DNA of 64,000 bases from Quercus robur. Its lineage: Eukaryota > Streptophyta > Magnoliopsida > Fagales > Fagaceae. The notes beneath the pieces are model-generated. The model did not search any database, was not told where the DNA came from, and worked only from the letters and a program-made list of their open reading frames with translations. Position numbers and translations under genes: made by a program. Shown piece after piece: positions 10,718-23,157 of this stretch; position 1 is the stretch's first letter; each line of letters opens with the position of its first letter. Location of the stretch: contig NC_065536.1 in the NCBI RefSeq assembly GCF_932294415.1, positions 50,840,354-50,904,353 on the forward strand. Direction: 5' to 3'.

Positions 10718-10878
10718 GGTAGGTGGATGGAGGAGATATCCTTTAATGAGCTCAAAAACTTTCTGACATTCGTCATTCCATTCATAGGTACATTCTTCCT
10801 TAGGAGCTTGAAGATGGACTCATAAGTGGAAGTGAGTTTGGCAATGAATCGGCTAATGTATTGCAATCGGCCTAACAA

Positions 10879-11715
10879 TCACCTTATCTCCTTCTCGCTT
10901 TTGGGTGGAGACATTTCTAATATGGCTTTGATTTTTGATGGGTCAACTTCTATTCCTCTATCACTTACCAAAAAGCCTAACAACTTCCTTGTGGTTACTC
11001 CAAAGGTGCATTTCTGTGGGTTCAATCTCAACCTATACTCCTTGATCCTTTTGAAGAACTTCCTCAAGTTAATAATGTGACCCTCTCTTTCCTTGGATTT
11101 CACAATCATATCATCAGCATACACTTCTACCTCATTATGAATCATATCATGTAACAATGTTGTGGCCATTCTTTGGTAAGTCGCACCCGCATTCTTGAGT
11201 CCGAATGGTGTTACAGTGTAACAATAAATTCTTCATTTTATGGTGAAGGTAGTCTTGGTCATATCCCTTGGAGCCATCTTGATTTGGTTTTATCTCGATA
11301 ATCCATCCATGAAAGACATCAAGCCACTACTGGCTATGTTGTCCACTAAGACATCTATGTGAGAAAGAGGGAAGTCATTCTTAGGGCAAGCTTTGTTCAA
11401 ATCCCTAAAATCCACACACATTCTCACCTTCCCATATTTCTTGGGTACGGGCACAACATTGGCTATCCACTCGGCTTGGTGTATGGGTTTGATGAACCCC
11501 ACCTTTAATTGCTTAATGACCTCTTCTTTGATCTTTAGAAGCCATTCAGTTCTCATACACCTCAACTTTTGCTTTATAGGCACCATGTGAGCATGAGTGT
11601 GAATGTGATGTTGAGCTATTCCCGAGATCAATACTGGGCATATCTTCATAGGACCATGCAAACACCTCTTGAAATTTGGTGAGCAACTCTTTGAGATCTT
11701 TTCTTTCTTTTTCAT
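10879..11715 (-). pseudogene. Tat retrotransposon reverse transcriptase (decayed)
   Basis: N-terminal RT motifs are WIANVVPVPKKYGKVRMCVDF, RDLNKACPKNDFPLSHIDVL and MSFMDG. After two in-frame stops between about 11,300 and 11,240 come TPFGLKNAGATYQR and the catalytic YADD box in VEVYADDMIVKS, then LNPQKCTFGV and LGFLVSDRGIEVDPSKI. The order matches Ty3/gypsy RT. The stops sit after MDGLSR and in the segment before CYTVTPFG, so no full-length enzyme can be made. Confidence 0.88.
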
Positions 11716-12286
11716 TTAGGGTTGAGTCAATTTTAATTAAACATGGATTCTCATCGTTACCCAAGTTAAGAATTGTAAAAGTTGGTTCCATAGGTTCAAT
11801 TTTACTTTCTAATTGTTTATTAATTTCATTTTCAAATTCATTTGCATCATTTAAGTGTAGAATTTCAATATTATGGGATACATCAAAATAAGCCAAATTA
11901 GAATTCATCTTATTAAAAATATTGAAAAGTACATTGAGACTTGCATTACACACTTTCTTTCCCACATTTTCAGAAAACCCAACCCAAGTCCAATTATTAA
12001 GGTGCCCCACAACAGGCATGATGAAGGCAGAAGGATCACTTAGCTCCTCGTTGGTGATGATGAACACGTCCCCCTCCATCTTCAACATAGCCTCCATTGC
12101 TTCAGCATCTATGTAATCCACCCAGTCGACTTCTTCTCGAATTTCCTTGATCACCACCATAGGCTTCTTCTTGAAGGTGAGCTTCTCATTGAAGAATATC
12201 TCCCAACCCAGATACACATTTCCATCCTTACCTACCCAAAGTTCGGGACAACCATAAAAGAAAGGGAAGTTTCCCCCTTCCTTCAC
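11546..12286 (-). pseudogene. Tat polyprotein linker between protease and RT
   Basis: An open frame of 246 codons joins protease to RT. It contains LGWEIFFNEKL, an acidic central part, and STLNEKERKDLKELLTKF...EVFAWSYEDMPSIDL. The last stretch is the 'LL.ef.DVFAWsyeDMPgid' segment that stands immediately before RT in Tat elements. The first half has no known fold. A frame break near 11,600 separates it from the RT frame. Confidence 0.75.
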
Positions 12287-12364
12287 AAAGTTTCCATTAA
12301 AGGTACCAAGGTTCTTCTTGATTCTGTCGCAGCCTTCAAAGAATCCTAAGCCTTCCTTGGTCAG

Positions 12365-13068
12365 TTAAGTCTTGAAATTGGGGAATTCAACCACCCCTCT
12401 TCCTTCTTTTCCAAGATCCATACCAGGCATATACCCTATGTTCTTCATCATTGCAATCACCATATGGCTACAATATGCAACAAAATCCAAAGTATACCTT
12501 TCATCCTTCAATTCATAGTCAGCCATGTTCACAAATTCAAAAACACTCATTTGGAGCTCACCTCCCCCTTCCTCAAGTCCACAAATTGGTGCTAGGATCT
12601 CACCATCACCAAGCACTACAGTAATTCCTCCCTTCCACGGGATCTTCATCTTTTGGTGTAGAAAAGAGGGAATAGCCCAATAGGATGAAGCCATGCCCTT
12701 CCTAAGAGAAGGTTGTAGTTAGGAGTGATGTCCATAACATAGAATTCCACAATTATCTCTATTGGGCCAATCTTGCAAGGAGCTTTGAAAGTACCCATAA
12801 ATTTCCTTGAGGTATAATCAAATGCCCTAACGGTCAAAAGAGAGGGTATGATGGTCTCCTCATCTATGCTAATGGTAAAGGCAATTCTAAAAGGGCATAC
12901 ATTCAATGTGGATCCATTATTAATCAACACTATAGGAACCTTGGTGCCCATGCAACCAATGGTGATTTGTAGAGGTCTAGTGTGAGTGGCTCCTTTGGGG
13001 GGAAGCTCCTCATTGGAAAAGGCGAGAAGAGGATGAAATGAGGCCTCAACTCCTATGAGGGATAACAC
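12365..13068 (-). pseudogene. Tat retrotransposon aspartic protease region (active-site Asp lost)
   Basis: Two overlapping frames show retroviral-type protease landmarks: GTKVPIVLINNGSTLNVCPF, FVMDITPNYNLLLGRAWLH in minor variant form (FYVMDITP), and then a Gly-rich tail GMDLGKEGRGVVEFPNFK. In working copies the first box reads I-D-N-G-S. Here the codon is AAT (Asn) instead of GAT, so the catalytic Asp is missing. The protease would cut the Gag-Pol polyprotein; this copy should be inactive. A frame shift near 12,670 joins the two frames. Confidence 0.82.
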
Positions 13069-13203
13069 TTCCTATGGTGTAGTTTCTATGGGTACCTCAT
13101 TTCCATTTAAAGCATCCAAGAGAGCACTATGATGCTTGTGAAAAGCCATGAGCAAGCCCCATACTAATACATGAGCTTGAGTCTTCTTCAATTGAGTTAA
13201 AAC

Positions 13204-14871
13204 TCAATCTTCTTCCTCTTTCTCTTCTTTCCTTTTAGGTTCCGTGGGCTTGGACCCTTCTCCTATATCCTTACTAGGATGATCCTTCTCCAAAAAGGAT
13301 GGTTTGTAGTGTTTCCCACTCCTAGTAATATTGGCCACATTGTCCTCTATGACTCTTTTCTTTAGCTCGGTCATTCCTTTGGGAAGTATCCCCCACACAA
13401 CCATTGCATTTTTCAAAACCTTATCTTTTTCATCCCATATTCCTTGGACTTCTACGATATTAACTTCCATGGTCTCTATCAATTTTGAACAATCTCATCG
13501 ATTTGTACGTAATTTTGATATGGAGGAGGAGCTCTATGATAATCAGGCAAAGGGTTCTTCCTAATGCTAGGCTAGGTGATAATATTGGGGTTTGGGAGGG
13601 TTCCGTTGTCAATGAGGTCTTGTATCTCATGTTTGAGGCGGAAGCCATTGTTGGTTTTATGGCCAAATTTCTGATGGAAGTGACAATACTCATTAAGGTT
13701 CCAAGTAGGAGGTACGGGATTAGGCATAGGTGTGGGATCTAGAGGCTTGATAAATCCTTTGTAAGATAAATTCTCATATGCTTAGGCAAGGGTCATTCGT
13801 AGATCGAAAAATTCTCAGCGGGCTTTCTTTCTGAAGCTTGGGTAGGTTAAGGTTTGTTGAGGTATGATGGAACTTACATTCACAGGATTGAGAGCTTTAG
13901 AGGTAGTCGCTCCTCCTCCATATGTCTTCTTGATTGGAGGTTTGCTCTCACCTTTCTCCAATTGTTCATTGTTGATGGCATCATCTATGCTAGTTCCACA
14001 ATCACACAACTCTTTAAAAGAACTAATAGGCGATAACAAGATCCTGCTATTATATGCCGGAAGAAAATTCTTGATAATCATGTTAATTTGATCTTTCTCA
14101 TTTGGCCTATTAACCATCCTAAATGCCTTTCCTTTCCACCTTGTCATGTATTCAAAGAACGTTTCCCCTACTCCTTGCTTAGTGGTCTCCAAATCTCTTA
14201 AAATCACATCAATCATAGTATTGAAGATGAATTGATCCACAAATAACTCCATTAGCCCATTCCACACCTTAGTCTTGCTAGGATCTAAATTATAGTACCA
14301 TCTTGATGCACCTCCCATGAGTGAGAGAGGAACTGCATGCAAAGTTTGCTTCTCATCCAACCTCTTTCATTTTAGCGATGCTTAGATACCTCCTAACATG
14401 TTGCTTTGGATCTCTAGTTTCATCAATTTTTTTTGCATCAGAAATCTTGAACTTTGGAGGTAGTGCAATGGGAGTCTTGGAGCTTATGCCCCTTATGTTA
14501 TAGAGACAATCATCCATCCCTTAGGCTTTATAGAAGGCTAGTTGCATTTTCTCCATTTTCTCTCTCATGGCTATGGTTTTCGCCATGAGTTTCTTGAATT
14601 GTTTATTCCTTTCAAAATCAGCTTTGTCACTTCCATCCCAATCTTCCCCTTCTTCCTCATCGAGAACCTCTACACATGGGGGCTTCTTCAACTTGGCTTC
14701 TTCTAGCTTGGTGTGGCAACTTCCCATCTTTTTGAGAACATCACTTTGTTCTTCCATTACCTTGAATATCTTTTGTGAAATTTCATCACCAATTGGAGTG
14801 GCCATTGTTGCTTGAGAGGATTCCCCTACTTGGAACTCTTCTTGTTGGTATGTGTCCTCAATCTTGACCAA
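13204..14871 (-). pseudogene. Tat retrotransposon gag (decayed)
   Basis: Three consecutive minus-strand frames make up gag. At 14,521-14,871 is an N-terminal region (EISQKIFKVMEEQSDVLKKM; acidic). At 13,815-14,360 is the capsid-like core with LMGGASRWYYNLDP, VWNGLMELFVDQFIFN, ETTKQGVGETFFEYMTRWK and NFLPAYNSRIL, the standard retrotransposon gag pattern. At 13,204-13,482 is a charged Lys/Glu-rich tail. Frame breaks lie near 14,400 and 13,500-13,800. Gag would form the virus-like particle. Leader sequence and LTR lie upstream, at higher coordinates. Confidence 0.82.
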
Positions 14872-15387
14872 ATGTCTTCCGTGCTTTTCTAGAATCCAAA
14901 TTAGAGTGGGGATGTGTTTTCTAGACTTTGGTGGTGCAATGGTGCCTGAAAAGAAGTCCCATTTTTATTAAGTGCATGTCCTAATTAAAAGGTTCCTTTT
15001 GTTTTTAGGTGTCCTTAGAAAATCTTTAGGTCCATCTTAATGAAGGCCCAATTACAAAATCACTCCATTTCCTCTCATGAACCTTGCCCCTTGTTTTATT
15101 GGGCTTTGGTCCATTTACAACAATGCTCTCATCTTACTCTCATGGGCTTTTCATTAGAATGTACTTAGAGATTTTCAACCTTTTGTCTCAAACATGGACT
15201 TACAATATATTCATCACCTCTGGGCTCTTCTCTTTCATTTCATTATCATCATCATTTTTTTGAAGTAGCCCTTTAGCTAGAATATATTGTAACCTTCCTC
15301 CCAAGGTCCATGAAGTTCTCATCATTTTGGGACTAGGCATACCACAAAGAGGCCTAAGATTAGGGAAATTCATATTGACTTTGTAGG
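14872..15387 (-). mobile_element. 5' leader of minus-strand Tat element
   Basis: Noncoding DNA between gag and the primer-binding site. I see no open frame or repeat worth naming. Confidence 0.5.
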
Positions 15388-15392
15388 ATTTT

Positions 15393-15406
15393 GGATGCTG
15401 AGTCCA
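15393..15406 (-). other. Probable primer-binding site of the minus-strand Tat element
   Basis: In minus sense the sequence reads TGGACTCAGCATCC, which resembles TGGCGACTCAGCATCC with a 2-nt deletion. Its position, about 230 bp from the conserved U5-side motif, fits the other LTRs in the window. Confidence 0.4.
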
Positions 15407-17152
15407 TAGCAGACTTGTTATCTTAAGCCCAAAGTCCTCTTTTTCAAAAGGGCTTTTTGATTTGGGCTTATGATAGCAATTAGGCTATGCTCTTATGAAT
15501 CTTTCAAGTTAAGATATACCTTTGCAATGGCCTAGGGACCATATATATAGCATCCTCTCGAGGAAGGACCTTTTGATCTTACTACCAAAGATATGGGTTC
15601 AAAGTTAAGGTACGCTCGTGAGAATGTGTTAGGCACCTAAAACCGCCCAACCCTAAGGTTGGCTTCCCATCAATGTGTCTTATGTCTTAACCCTATTAAA
15701 GGCATACTCAATACTTGTATCTAACTGACACATACACTAGTATACGTCTAACAATCAACATGGCATCAAACATCCCTAACCATACATCTATCATGGCATA
15801 CTGTAGCATTCATCTAGCATGGCATCTCACCTCATCCTAGCATTCATCTATCATGCTTCTCATGGCATCAAGGCATTCATCACAACACAAACCCTATCAT
15901 CATACATCTAAACATGTTTCATCATAAACTCTATCATCATGTCATATCACATCCATCCAAGGCAGAAACATGTGAGCATTAAGATCAAAGGTAGAAACAA
16001 AGCCAACAAAACTTGTCATCATCCAAGGCATCAAGATCACAATTATATCATCAAACCTAAGCAAGATCATATCACAAATGCATTGTACATTACGACTGCA
16101 TGACTTACCTCACTTTATGCATGAGCATGTGAATGCATGTTCATGGCATCAAAATAAAACAACATAAGAAAAACCCTAATTCTAACATGTGAGAGACAAA
16201 CCAAGTAATTAAACATATGAAACAGAAGCTTAAAACCATAGAAACATGGAAAAGAGGGCAAACAGAAGTATTACATGTGAAAATAGAAGCAAAAATAGAT
16301 AATAAAAAAAATTAGGGTTCCTAGGCAAGTTCATGTGCACACATGAACAACCCTGCATATGCAAGCAAGATTATACGCACGTGGGTTTCTGCCTAGAAAC
16401 CCTAGAAACACAACAAAGACTTAAAATGCTAAATCTAACATCCTAACAAGCTTTCTATACATGCAAAAATGTAAACCTAGACTACATAAACATATTATAA
16501 CATATTATAACAAGAAAACAAAGCAAACAGAAAGATTAAAGAGCAAAAAAAAAAAAAGTTTAGACTAGATACCTCAAACAAAAGCTCTTCAAGCTTGATT
16601 TTTGACAATTCCCTTCAGTCAAATCTATTCACAACTCAATAAAAGAGTGATTAGTAATCTTAAACTCAATGATCAAGGCCAAAAAAACCTTAATCAAAAG
16701 AAAATTGACTTGAGGATGTTTTGTAAAAAACTCCCTCTTTGATTCACTATTTCTAGTTAATCTTAATGTTTTCCTATAGGATTTTTGTGTGTTTTGAAAA
16801 TATATCATGTAAAGCTACTTGTAGTGTGAAAATAGGGGTTTGGAATGACTCCCAGATGATGTGGGAATCGTTCCAAACCTTAGCATAAGTGCAGAAAACT
16901 TGCCTTATTTAGTTTCTAGAATTTACTATGCGCGCGCAAGATCGGGCCTGCGTGCGCATAGTGAAGGTTTCCTTGGATTTTTTTTTTTTTACAAAAATAA
17001 ATTTATTTGCTCATTAAAAGTTATAATTTTCATTTGAAGATTTCTCAAGTCAATTTAACATCTAATTAGGCCCTAAACCAACCTTGGGTCTTAGAATTCA
17101 ACATCATCGGGGAACGGGGGCCCAAGTTGTGGTACAAAATGCGATGTCTACA
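15407..17152 (-). mobile_element. 5' LTR of minus-strand Tat element
   Basis: In minus sense the LTR starts TGTAGACATCGCATTTTG at 17,152 and runs about 1.75 kb to the primer-binding site. It holds GTGCCTAACACATTCTC at 15,620-15,636, a variant of the motif in three other LTRs here. CATG/ATCAT-rich low-complexity sequence fills 15,780-16,150, as is common in U3/R of this lineage. No matching 3' LTR was found. Confidence 0.6.
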
Positions 17153-17290
17153 AGAAGCACCAAATGTGACAAAAGAACTATTACATGTGATGTTGGAACT
17201 ACATAATGTGAGGATGGAACCGTCAAATGTGATAAAAAATAATGGAACTACAGAATATGACAAAAGAACTGTCACATGTGATGTTTAGGT
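17153..17290. repeat. Short degenerate tandem repeat (ACATGTGATG)
   Basis: Three or more copies of a roughly 40-50-bp unit occur, 'aaatgtgacaaaagaact.ttacatgtgatg', directly beside the LTR end. No gene is present. Confidence 0.5.
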
Positions 17291-17700
17291 AACTTGGTAT
17301 AGCAGGTTACCTACTAATGGGTACCATACCCACAATAGAATTACCCTTCTACATATTAACCCACTAACCATTTTAGTGCTCAAAATAATTAGCCTAAAAT
17401 TCATCCAAAAATAGGAAAAATAACCTAATTAGAACGTCTTATTGGTTACCAGTGTGCAAGGACGGACCCAGGATTTTAAGCTAGTGGGGGCTGGAGTATA
17501 AAGAAGAAAAAAAAAAAACTCCAAATAGGCATCTATATAGTATTTAAAAAGTATAGCTGCACAAAATCGTTGTTTCTAAATATATTAAGATGCAATCATC
17601 TACCAACAAAGACAAAAACAAATACAAAATAATGTATTTTTTTTAATACTATGCTAGCAAGGATTTTTTTATTTTTTTTTATTTTTTTGGGTTGAATTTA
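17291..17700. other. Intergenic stretch without a gene
   Basis: AT-rich DNA. It includes 'aaggacggacccaggattt' at 17,458, which also appears (diverged) at 34,081 inside the transporter gene's first intron, so it is probably the end of a dispersed transposable element. Confidence 0.4.
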
Positions 17701-18090
17701 GAGCATACACAGTAGTGGTGCTAAAATTTTAGTTTTTAGCACCCCAAAAAACTACTTTATCTATTTTACTCTATCGCTTTACAATACACCCAATATCAAA
17801 TGTTCTCTTTTTTTATCACTTCATTTAAAATAATATAAACAACTCATCTATATATATATATATATATATAACCGAAACCTTTGACTTTTGGTTAACCTCT
17901 CCACAATTTTCCACATCAACATTTTTTATTAATATTTTTTAATTATCAACTTTTTTTTTCTACTGCTTTATCAATTTTTTGGATAGAGTCAATATAGACA
18001 AAAAAGTTATTATTGATATCAACTTTACTTTCTTTTATTTTTATTTTTACACCTACTATTATTTTACCTATTTTATTATGTGCTAATTCA
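17701..18090 (+). mobile_element. Left part of a Harbinger-type MITE/transposon
   Basis: The sequence starts GAGCATACACAGTAGTGGTG, preceded by TTA, and contains a short hairpin GGTGCTAAAA...TTTTAGCACC at 17,718-17,745. The matching inverted end is at 23,107-23,157, followed by TTA. TTA target duplications and a GAGCAT-type terminus fit PIF/Harbinger MITEs. A (TA)n run lies at 17,849-17,870. The element appears split by an LTR retrotransposon. Confidence 0.4.
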
Positions 18091-18255
18091 CGGCTGTCGA
18101 CGCCTGGCCTCGACCGACTAAGCAAAAAGACCACCATTGTTGTGCCTTTGTTCGACCACCCGCCGTGGCGACAGCTCCCGCGTGCGCGGGGCCCTGTTGG
18201 AGGGCCCTTCTCAAATGGTATGTGGCGTGTGTGTTGTTCGCACGGAGCTTCGGGT

Positions 18256-18293
<38 letters not shown>

Positions 18294-18360
18294 GAGGAAA
18301 GTAGGTCTTCCTTTGGCGTTATGGTAGGAACCTAGGCCAAATTTTAGGTGATTACCAAAG
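18091..18360 (-). mobile_element. GC-rich leader of the second minus-strand Tat element
   Basis: This stretch is far more GC-rich than its surroundings. It contains GGGGCCCTGTTGGAGGGCCC (inverted repeat with GGGCCC arms) and CGCGTGCGCG. A (CT)n run fills 18,257-18,290. The primer-binding site lies immediately to the right, so in minus sense this is the leader of a Tat element whose coding part is absent. Confidence 0.5.
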
Positions 18361-18376
18361 GTGAGTGGAGTCGCCA
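18361..18376 (-). other. Primer-binding site (minus)
   Basis: In minus sense it reads TGGCGACTCCACTCAC, the Ogre/Tat-type tRNA-primer complement, directly after the LTR end. Confidence 0.7.
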
Positions 18377-20942
18377 CCAATCATTGGGTTTTTCTAAGGT
18401 GTGATTGGTCACCTGTTTCTAGATGATTTTATTACCCATCCTAGGTTAAGAAAAAGGGCATTTTTCCTAATCTAATGTGGATGGCAAGAAAATCTTGATT
18501 CTTAGGTCCGAAAGTTTGGTTACCTGTAGGGAAGGTGTTAGGCACCCCACAACGCCTGTCCAAGGACAGTCTTTTGTTTTGATAAAACCTTAATTTTCGA
18601 AAATTGGCAGTAAAAGCATGACTTTGGCTTTCAGGGCTTTGCATGCATGGGGGCTTTGAGGTTTGGCTTTTGAATGGGTGTGGTCCCAATCTATGCTTTC
18701 TTAAGGCATTCGAGCAAAGTGTCAGATTTCTACGGTGAAAATCTAGTGACAAGTCACCTTACTTTTGTGGCTGAAATTAGGCATCGCTTACCTTAGGTGA
18801 CACGGATTGTGATAATCACACCGAAGGGGACGAGAAGGTATATATATACATACATCAAGCACAATGCAAGCACATTAAACAGAAAAGTAAATGCCTACAT
18901 CCCTAGAGCATGGCCCAAAATATAGGTGTAGGAAAGTAAACTGGAGTCGCCATACCCTAGAAATGAGGACGAATGGTACACGGCATGATATACCTAATAC
19001 AACCCATCTAAGAGAGGAAGGGAGGAAAAAGAGAGGGGTTTAAAAGAGTACATAACCAAATGGGAAAACTAGACTCCTAACCCTACTGAACATAGCTGCT
19101 TGGCTCAACCACATGCTCACGTCCTCACTCCATGCGTTCTCACTCCATGTGTGTACATGCAAAGGCAAAGACAAGAAAACCAGCAGACAAGTAATGGAAG
19201 GAAGAAGCGCGAAGAGCATTTGAAAAGGCATAAAGCAGAGAGGCATGATAGGCATGGCAAGCAAAAGAGCAATAAAGCAAGCAAACAAGCAAAAGGGCAA
19301 GCAAACAAGCAAAAGTGTAAACAAGCAAGAAAGTGAACAAAAGGAGGTGTCCGTGAGGGACAAATGTAGATTTGGATCAAATGTCCATAACTTCATTGTG
19401 TTGAAGCATGGACAACACACTAGCAAGCAAGACTCATGCATGGACATGTAAGCAAACGTGTAGAGATGCATAGAAAGCCAACAAGTGGCACAAACAAGCA
19501 TGGTAAGCATATCATCGCATAGAGTAGAAAAGGGGAAAAATATCATCGCATGAAAAATAACATGAAACATGTAGAGAGCATAGATCCAAACACACAAGCA
19601 AGCATGTGGAAGCCTAGATCTAGATATATAGGCATAGAAACGTGTATGTAATCATGTAGAAATTTAGCACATAAACATGGAAGAACATGAATCCAAGCAT
19701 ATAAGCATGTGAAAACAAGGATCTAACCATATATTATGGAAATAAACACATAGACACATATATCCAAGCAAGGCATAGCTAACAACATCATACAAGCATG
19801 TGAGCATGTAACCCTAGCATCAACCTAGAACAAATAGAGGCAAAAAAACATAGGAAAACATGGCATAGAGCCTAAAGCATATAGATCTAAACATATAAGC
19901 ATGTAAGGATGTAGATCTAAGCATATAAACACATATATCTAAGCAAGGAACACACACAAATCAAGAAGCATGCTAAAGAAAGCAATAAATCATGTTATTC
20001 TAGCAAAAAAAAATGGATAAATTCTAGAAAAAGATTTAGAAGGTTAAGGGTGTGGATGATAGCTAAAAAAGCTACACCTAAACCCCTAAACCCCAAAACC
20101 AAAGTGTAGAACCAAGGAAAGGAAGATTGGGTATAAAAGCAATACCTTGTGTTCTTGGTGAAGAGAGAAGAATAAAGAAGCTTTGATGTGTTTTTTGGGC
20201 ATTTTTTGTGTTTTTTTGGTGTTTGGAAGAGAGAGAAAACGCGTAGAGAAGCTGGGCCAAGAGCAAACCTTAGCAAAATTCCCCTTTTTTTTAGTCTAAG
20301 AGGTGCTTGGGGCTATTTATAGCCCCGGGCACGTTTTTTCAAGGCGACGACCCTTCAAGGACCATCGGCCTCAAAAGGCCCCTGATCTGGTTGATCTTGA
20401 CAACCTGTTTCTGAAAAGGCATGGAACTTGAAAATACAACCGTCTAATCAAAAGTTATGGCTCTCGAAAGTTTGCGATGCATCGATCAGTGTGTCATCCC
20501 AGTTTTCATGATATTTTGGCTGTTCTAACTCCAATTTCGACCCATGAATAGTCATTGGAATGATAATTTTATAATATTCGCAATGGCATTGGTTTCAACC
20601 TGTTTTGGCATCTAGATCAAAATTAGGGTTTTTAGGCCTACCCGAGATCGACTTCAGGTCAAACTTGTTAAAAATATCTGAGAAGCTCAAGTTTGATGAA
20701 AAACTATGAAAAAAGTTGTTTTGTGAGAGTTTGGACCTCGTTTGGCCCTTGGTCAAACCTAGGGCTGACTAGGGGCATTTTGGTCATTTCAGCAAAAAAG
20801 GCAATTCGGGTGCTCAGGCGCCTAAACGGGTCATGCCATGCTGTTCTGGATGATCTTTCGGATCCTTAAAGAGAAAATGATATTTTTGGATTTTTCGGGG
20901 TCTGGCATGCAAATTGAGGGTGGACAAAATATGGTATCAACA
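18377..20942 (-). mobile_element. 5' LTR of a second minus-strand Tat/Ogre-type element
   Basis: In minus sense it starts TGTTGATACCATATTTTGTC at 20,942 and ends before the primer-binding site, about 2.57 kb, a length usual for Ogre-like LTRs. It carries GTGCCTAACACCTTCCC (minus) at 18,529-18,545 and a TATA box GGGGCTATAAATAG (minus) near 20,311-20,325. The stretch 18,840-19,990 is filled with degenerate 'gcatgtagatctaagcatata' and 'caagcaaa' short repeats. The many long frames at 19,040-19,600 and 20,000-20,280 are by-products of these repeats. Confidence 0.65.
20311..20325 (-). promoter_or_regulatory. LTR TATA box
   Basis: In minus sense it reads GGGGCTATAAATAGCC, a strong plant TATA context inside the LTR, about 1.75 kb upstream of the LTR end in the direction of transcription. 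Confidence 0.5.
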
Positions 20943-23106
20943 ATAGCTATTTAAATCACAACGGAACAATTGACATGTATTTGGACTTTACTGGCACCTA
21001 GTAAAAATAAACTCTATCCCATCCTAGAGAATATAATGGTTTCATTTTTTTTTTTTTTATAATAATAATTGTTTTACTTTTATGTATCGATTTTATAGCA
21101 CCAAATTGCAGAAAATTTATTAAATTAAAAAAAAAAAATTAGTTGTTTGGTACCATACAACCACTACACTTAAAAGGAGACCTAAATTATCACCTAATTA
21201 GAGAATCTTAGATAATCCTAGCAAACTATATAATAACTCCATTAATATAAATCTATCACAAAAAACAGAATATATCTCCATTAATTTGATAATTTCTACA
21301 TTGATGAAAAAAAAAAAAAAAAATCTATCATATTTCTTTATATCTATCAATCACGTTTTCTTTCTCTCTTTTTTTTTCATTTTTTTTTTTATATTAACGA
21401 TGATTAGAAATTATAATTTCAATAGGATTTAAACTCTGTAATTATATCAAATGAGACTCAACAATTATACATCATTTTTAATTTCTACAGGTTTTTTAAT
21501 TTTATATCAAATGGACTCTACCAACATATTTATCCTTTAAAAAAAAAATTATATAACCAAATTTGGGAATCCATAACCCTTACCAAATTTGATCAAGAAT
21601 CCATAACCCTATATTATATTATAAATAGTATTTTTAGGGATTATTTGTTACAATTTCAACTCGGCTTTTCATTCCTATATTATAATTTAAATAATTTTTT
21701 TTTTTTGGGATTATTCTTCCAATACCACTCTGTTGTATAATCTCTTGCATTGATTTTAGTTCTTGGAGTGGCTTCAAAAGAAAAGGTATGTAAAGTTTTT
21801 TTATCAGGTTTAATGTTAATATATAGGAGAGATATTGTGTTTTTATTTTTGGAATTCTTTACATTCATTTGTATGTATGTATTGGATTTAATTGAATTGG
21901 AATTATCTTTGAAACTTTGGTTTTGATTGAATAATAAAAATGACAGAAGAAGTATGTTCCAATATTTGGAGCCTTCTGTATATGTGTTGTTGTAGTTTAA
22001 ACTTGGTATTTGAAGTATGTTTCATTATTCATCTATTAATCTTGAATAATAATATTGCTATTTGCATCCACCATGATATGGTATCAATGATGTGATCATT
22101 CCGAATGCTTTCCTTTAGAGTTTAGATAAAGTCTATTTTATGACTAAAAAAATTTACAATTAAAAGACTTTTGAAATTACATTTTTTTTTAAAATTATTG
22201 GATACGTTGGATCTTAAATGACTTATATTAAACTCCATCCTTTATGGCATCATTAAAAAGAAAACTCTATAGATAGTTATTAGGATATTATTTGGAACTA
22301 TCATAATGGACTAACGTATTACACATGATATGGATCTAACTGTAACATCCTATACTATAAAATAAAAATTGGGCCTATGGTTATCTTCTCTTTGCAAAAA
22401 ATGGTTAAATTCTCATTAATTGTGATAGTTCACTTTTAGGTAAAATAGAAACTCTATTAACTAAGTTTTAAGAAATTTAAAATTCTATTTCAAAATTTTT
22501 TTAGAATATTAGATTTTATTTTAATTATTTTAATAATTTTATATTGTAAAAGAATAAAATTTATACATTATATACAATTATTACTTCAATTACCTTCTAA
22601 TTATGGAGGATATGAGAATGCAATTTGTAGATCTACTATCAAGATAACATAGATTAGATTGGTCGTGAATAGTAGATTCAATTGCAGTTGAGTATTGTGT
22701 GAAGTCTCACTATAGAATAACCCACGCAAATATGTGTTATGTGGAACCAATGATATGAAAGAAAAAAAAAATTTTCTAAACCATTATATTGAACAAAAAA
22801 TTACTAATTTTCATTCATTTTCAAGTTATATATTTTTTTAAGTCAAGTCATAGACCTTTAAGCAAAATAAATACTTTTAATTTTTATTTGACTATCTCAT
22901 GTATCGCACAAGTTAGCAACTAGTTAAAATAATAAAGGAAGAGAGAGAATTTGAGCTTTTGAATTGAAGAAAGAGATATAATCTTAATAAAATATTGTAT
23001 TTTATTTTTAACAACTTGCTACAGTCAACTGGTATTTATATCAGTTTATTGTAGGTGCAAACAATTTAGTTTTAGCTTCTCCAATAACACATGATTTTTA
23101 GTTCTT
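20943..23106. other. AT-rich intergenic DNA without a gene
   Basis: Poly(A)/poly(T) tracts and AT-rich sequence. The short frames have no domain. It probably includes the right arm of the split Harbinger-type element (see 23,107-23,157). Confidence 0.5.
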
Positions 23107-23157
23107 TGGTCCTAAAATAATTTTTTTACTAAAATACAATCATTATTGTGAATGCTT
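23107..23157 (-). mobile_element. Right end of the split Harbinger-type element
   Basis: In minus sense it reads AAGCATTCACAATAATGATT..., matching the left end at 17,701 (AGCAT.CACARTARTGRT). It is followed by TTA. Just outside the two ends, nearly the same 19-20-bp sequence occurs (17,679-17,697 and 23,158-23,177, 'ttat..ttttgggttgaat'). Confidence 0.4.

Noticed and set aside
17946..18380. 144-codon minus frame and 104-codon plus frame
   Set aside because: Both run through a (CT)n repeat (Arg-Glu or Ser-Leu runs) and GC-rich retroelement leader.
19040..19597. 185-codon Cys/Leu/Phe-rich frame resembling a membrane protein
   Set aside because: It is the reverse reading of 'caagcaaa' and 'gcatg' short repeats inside an LTR; the hydrophobic look comes from the repeat.
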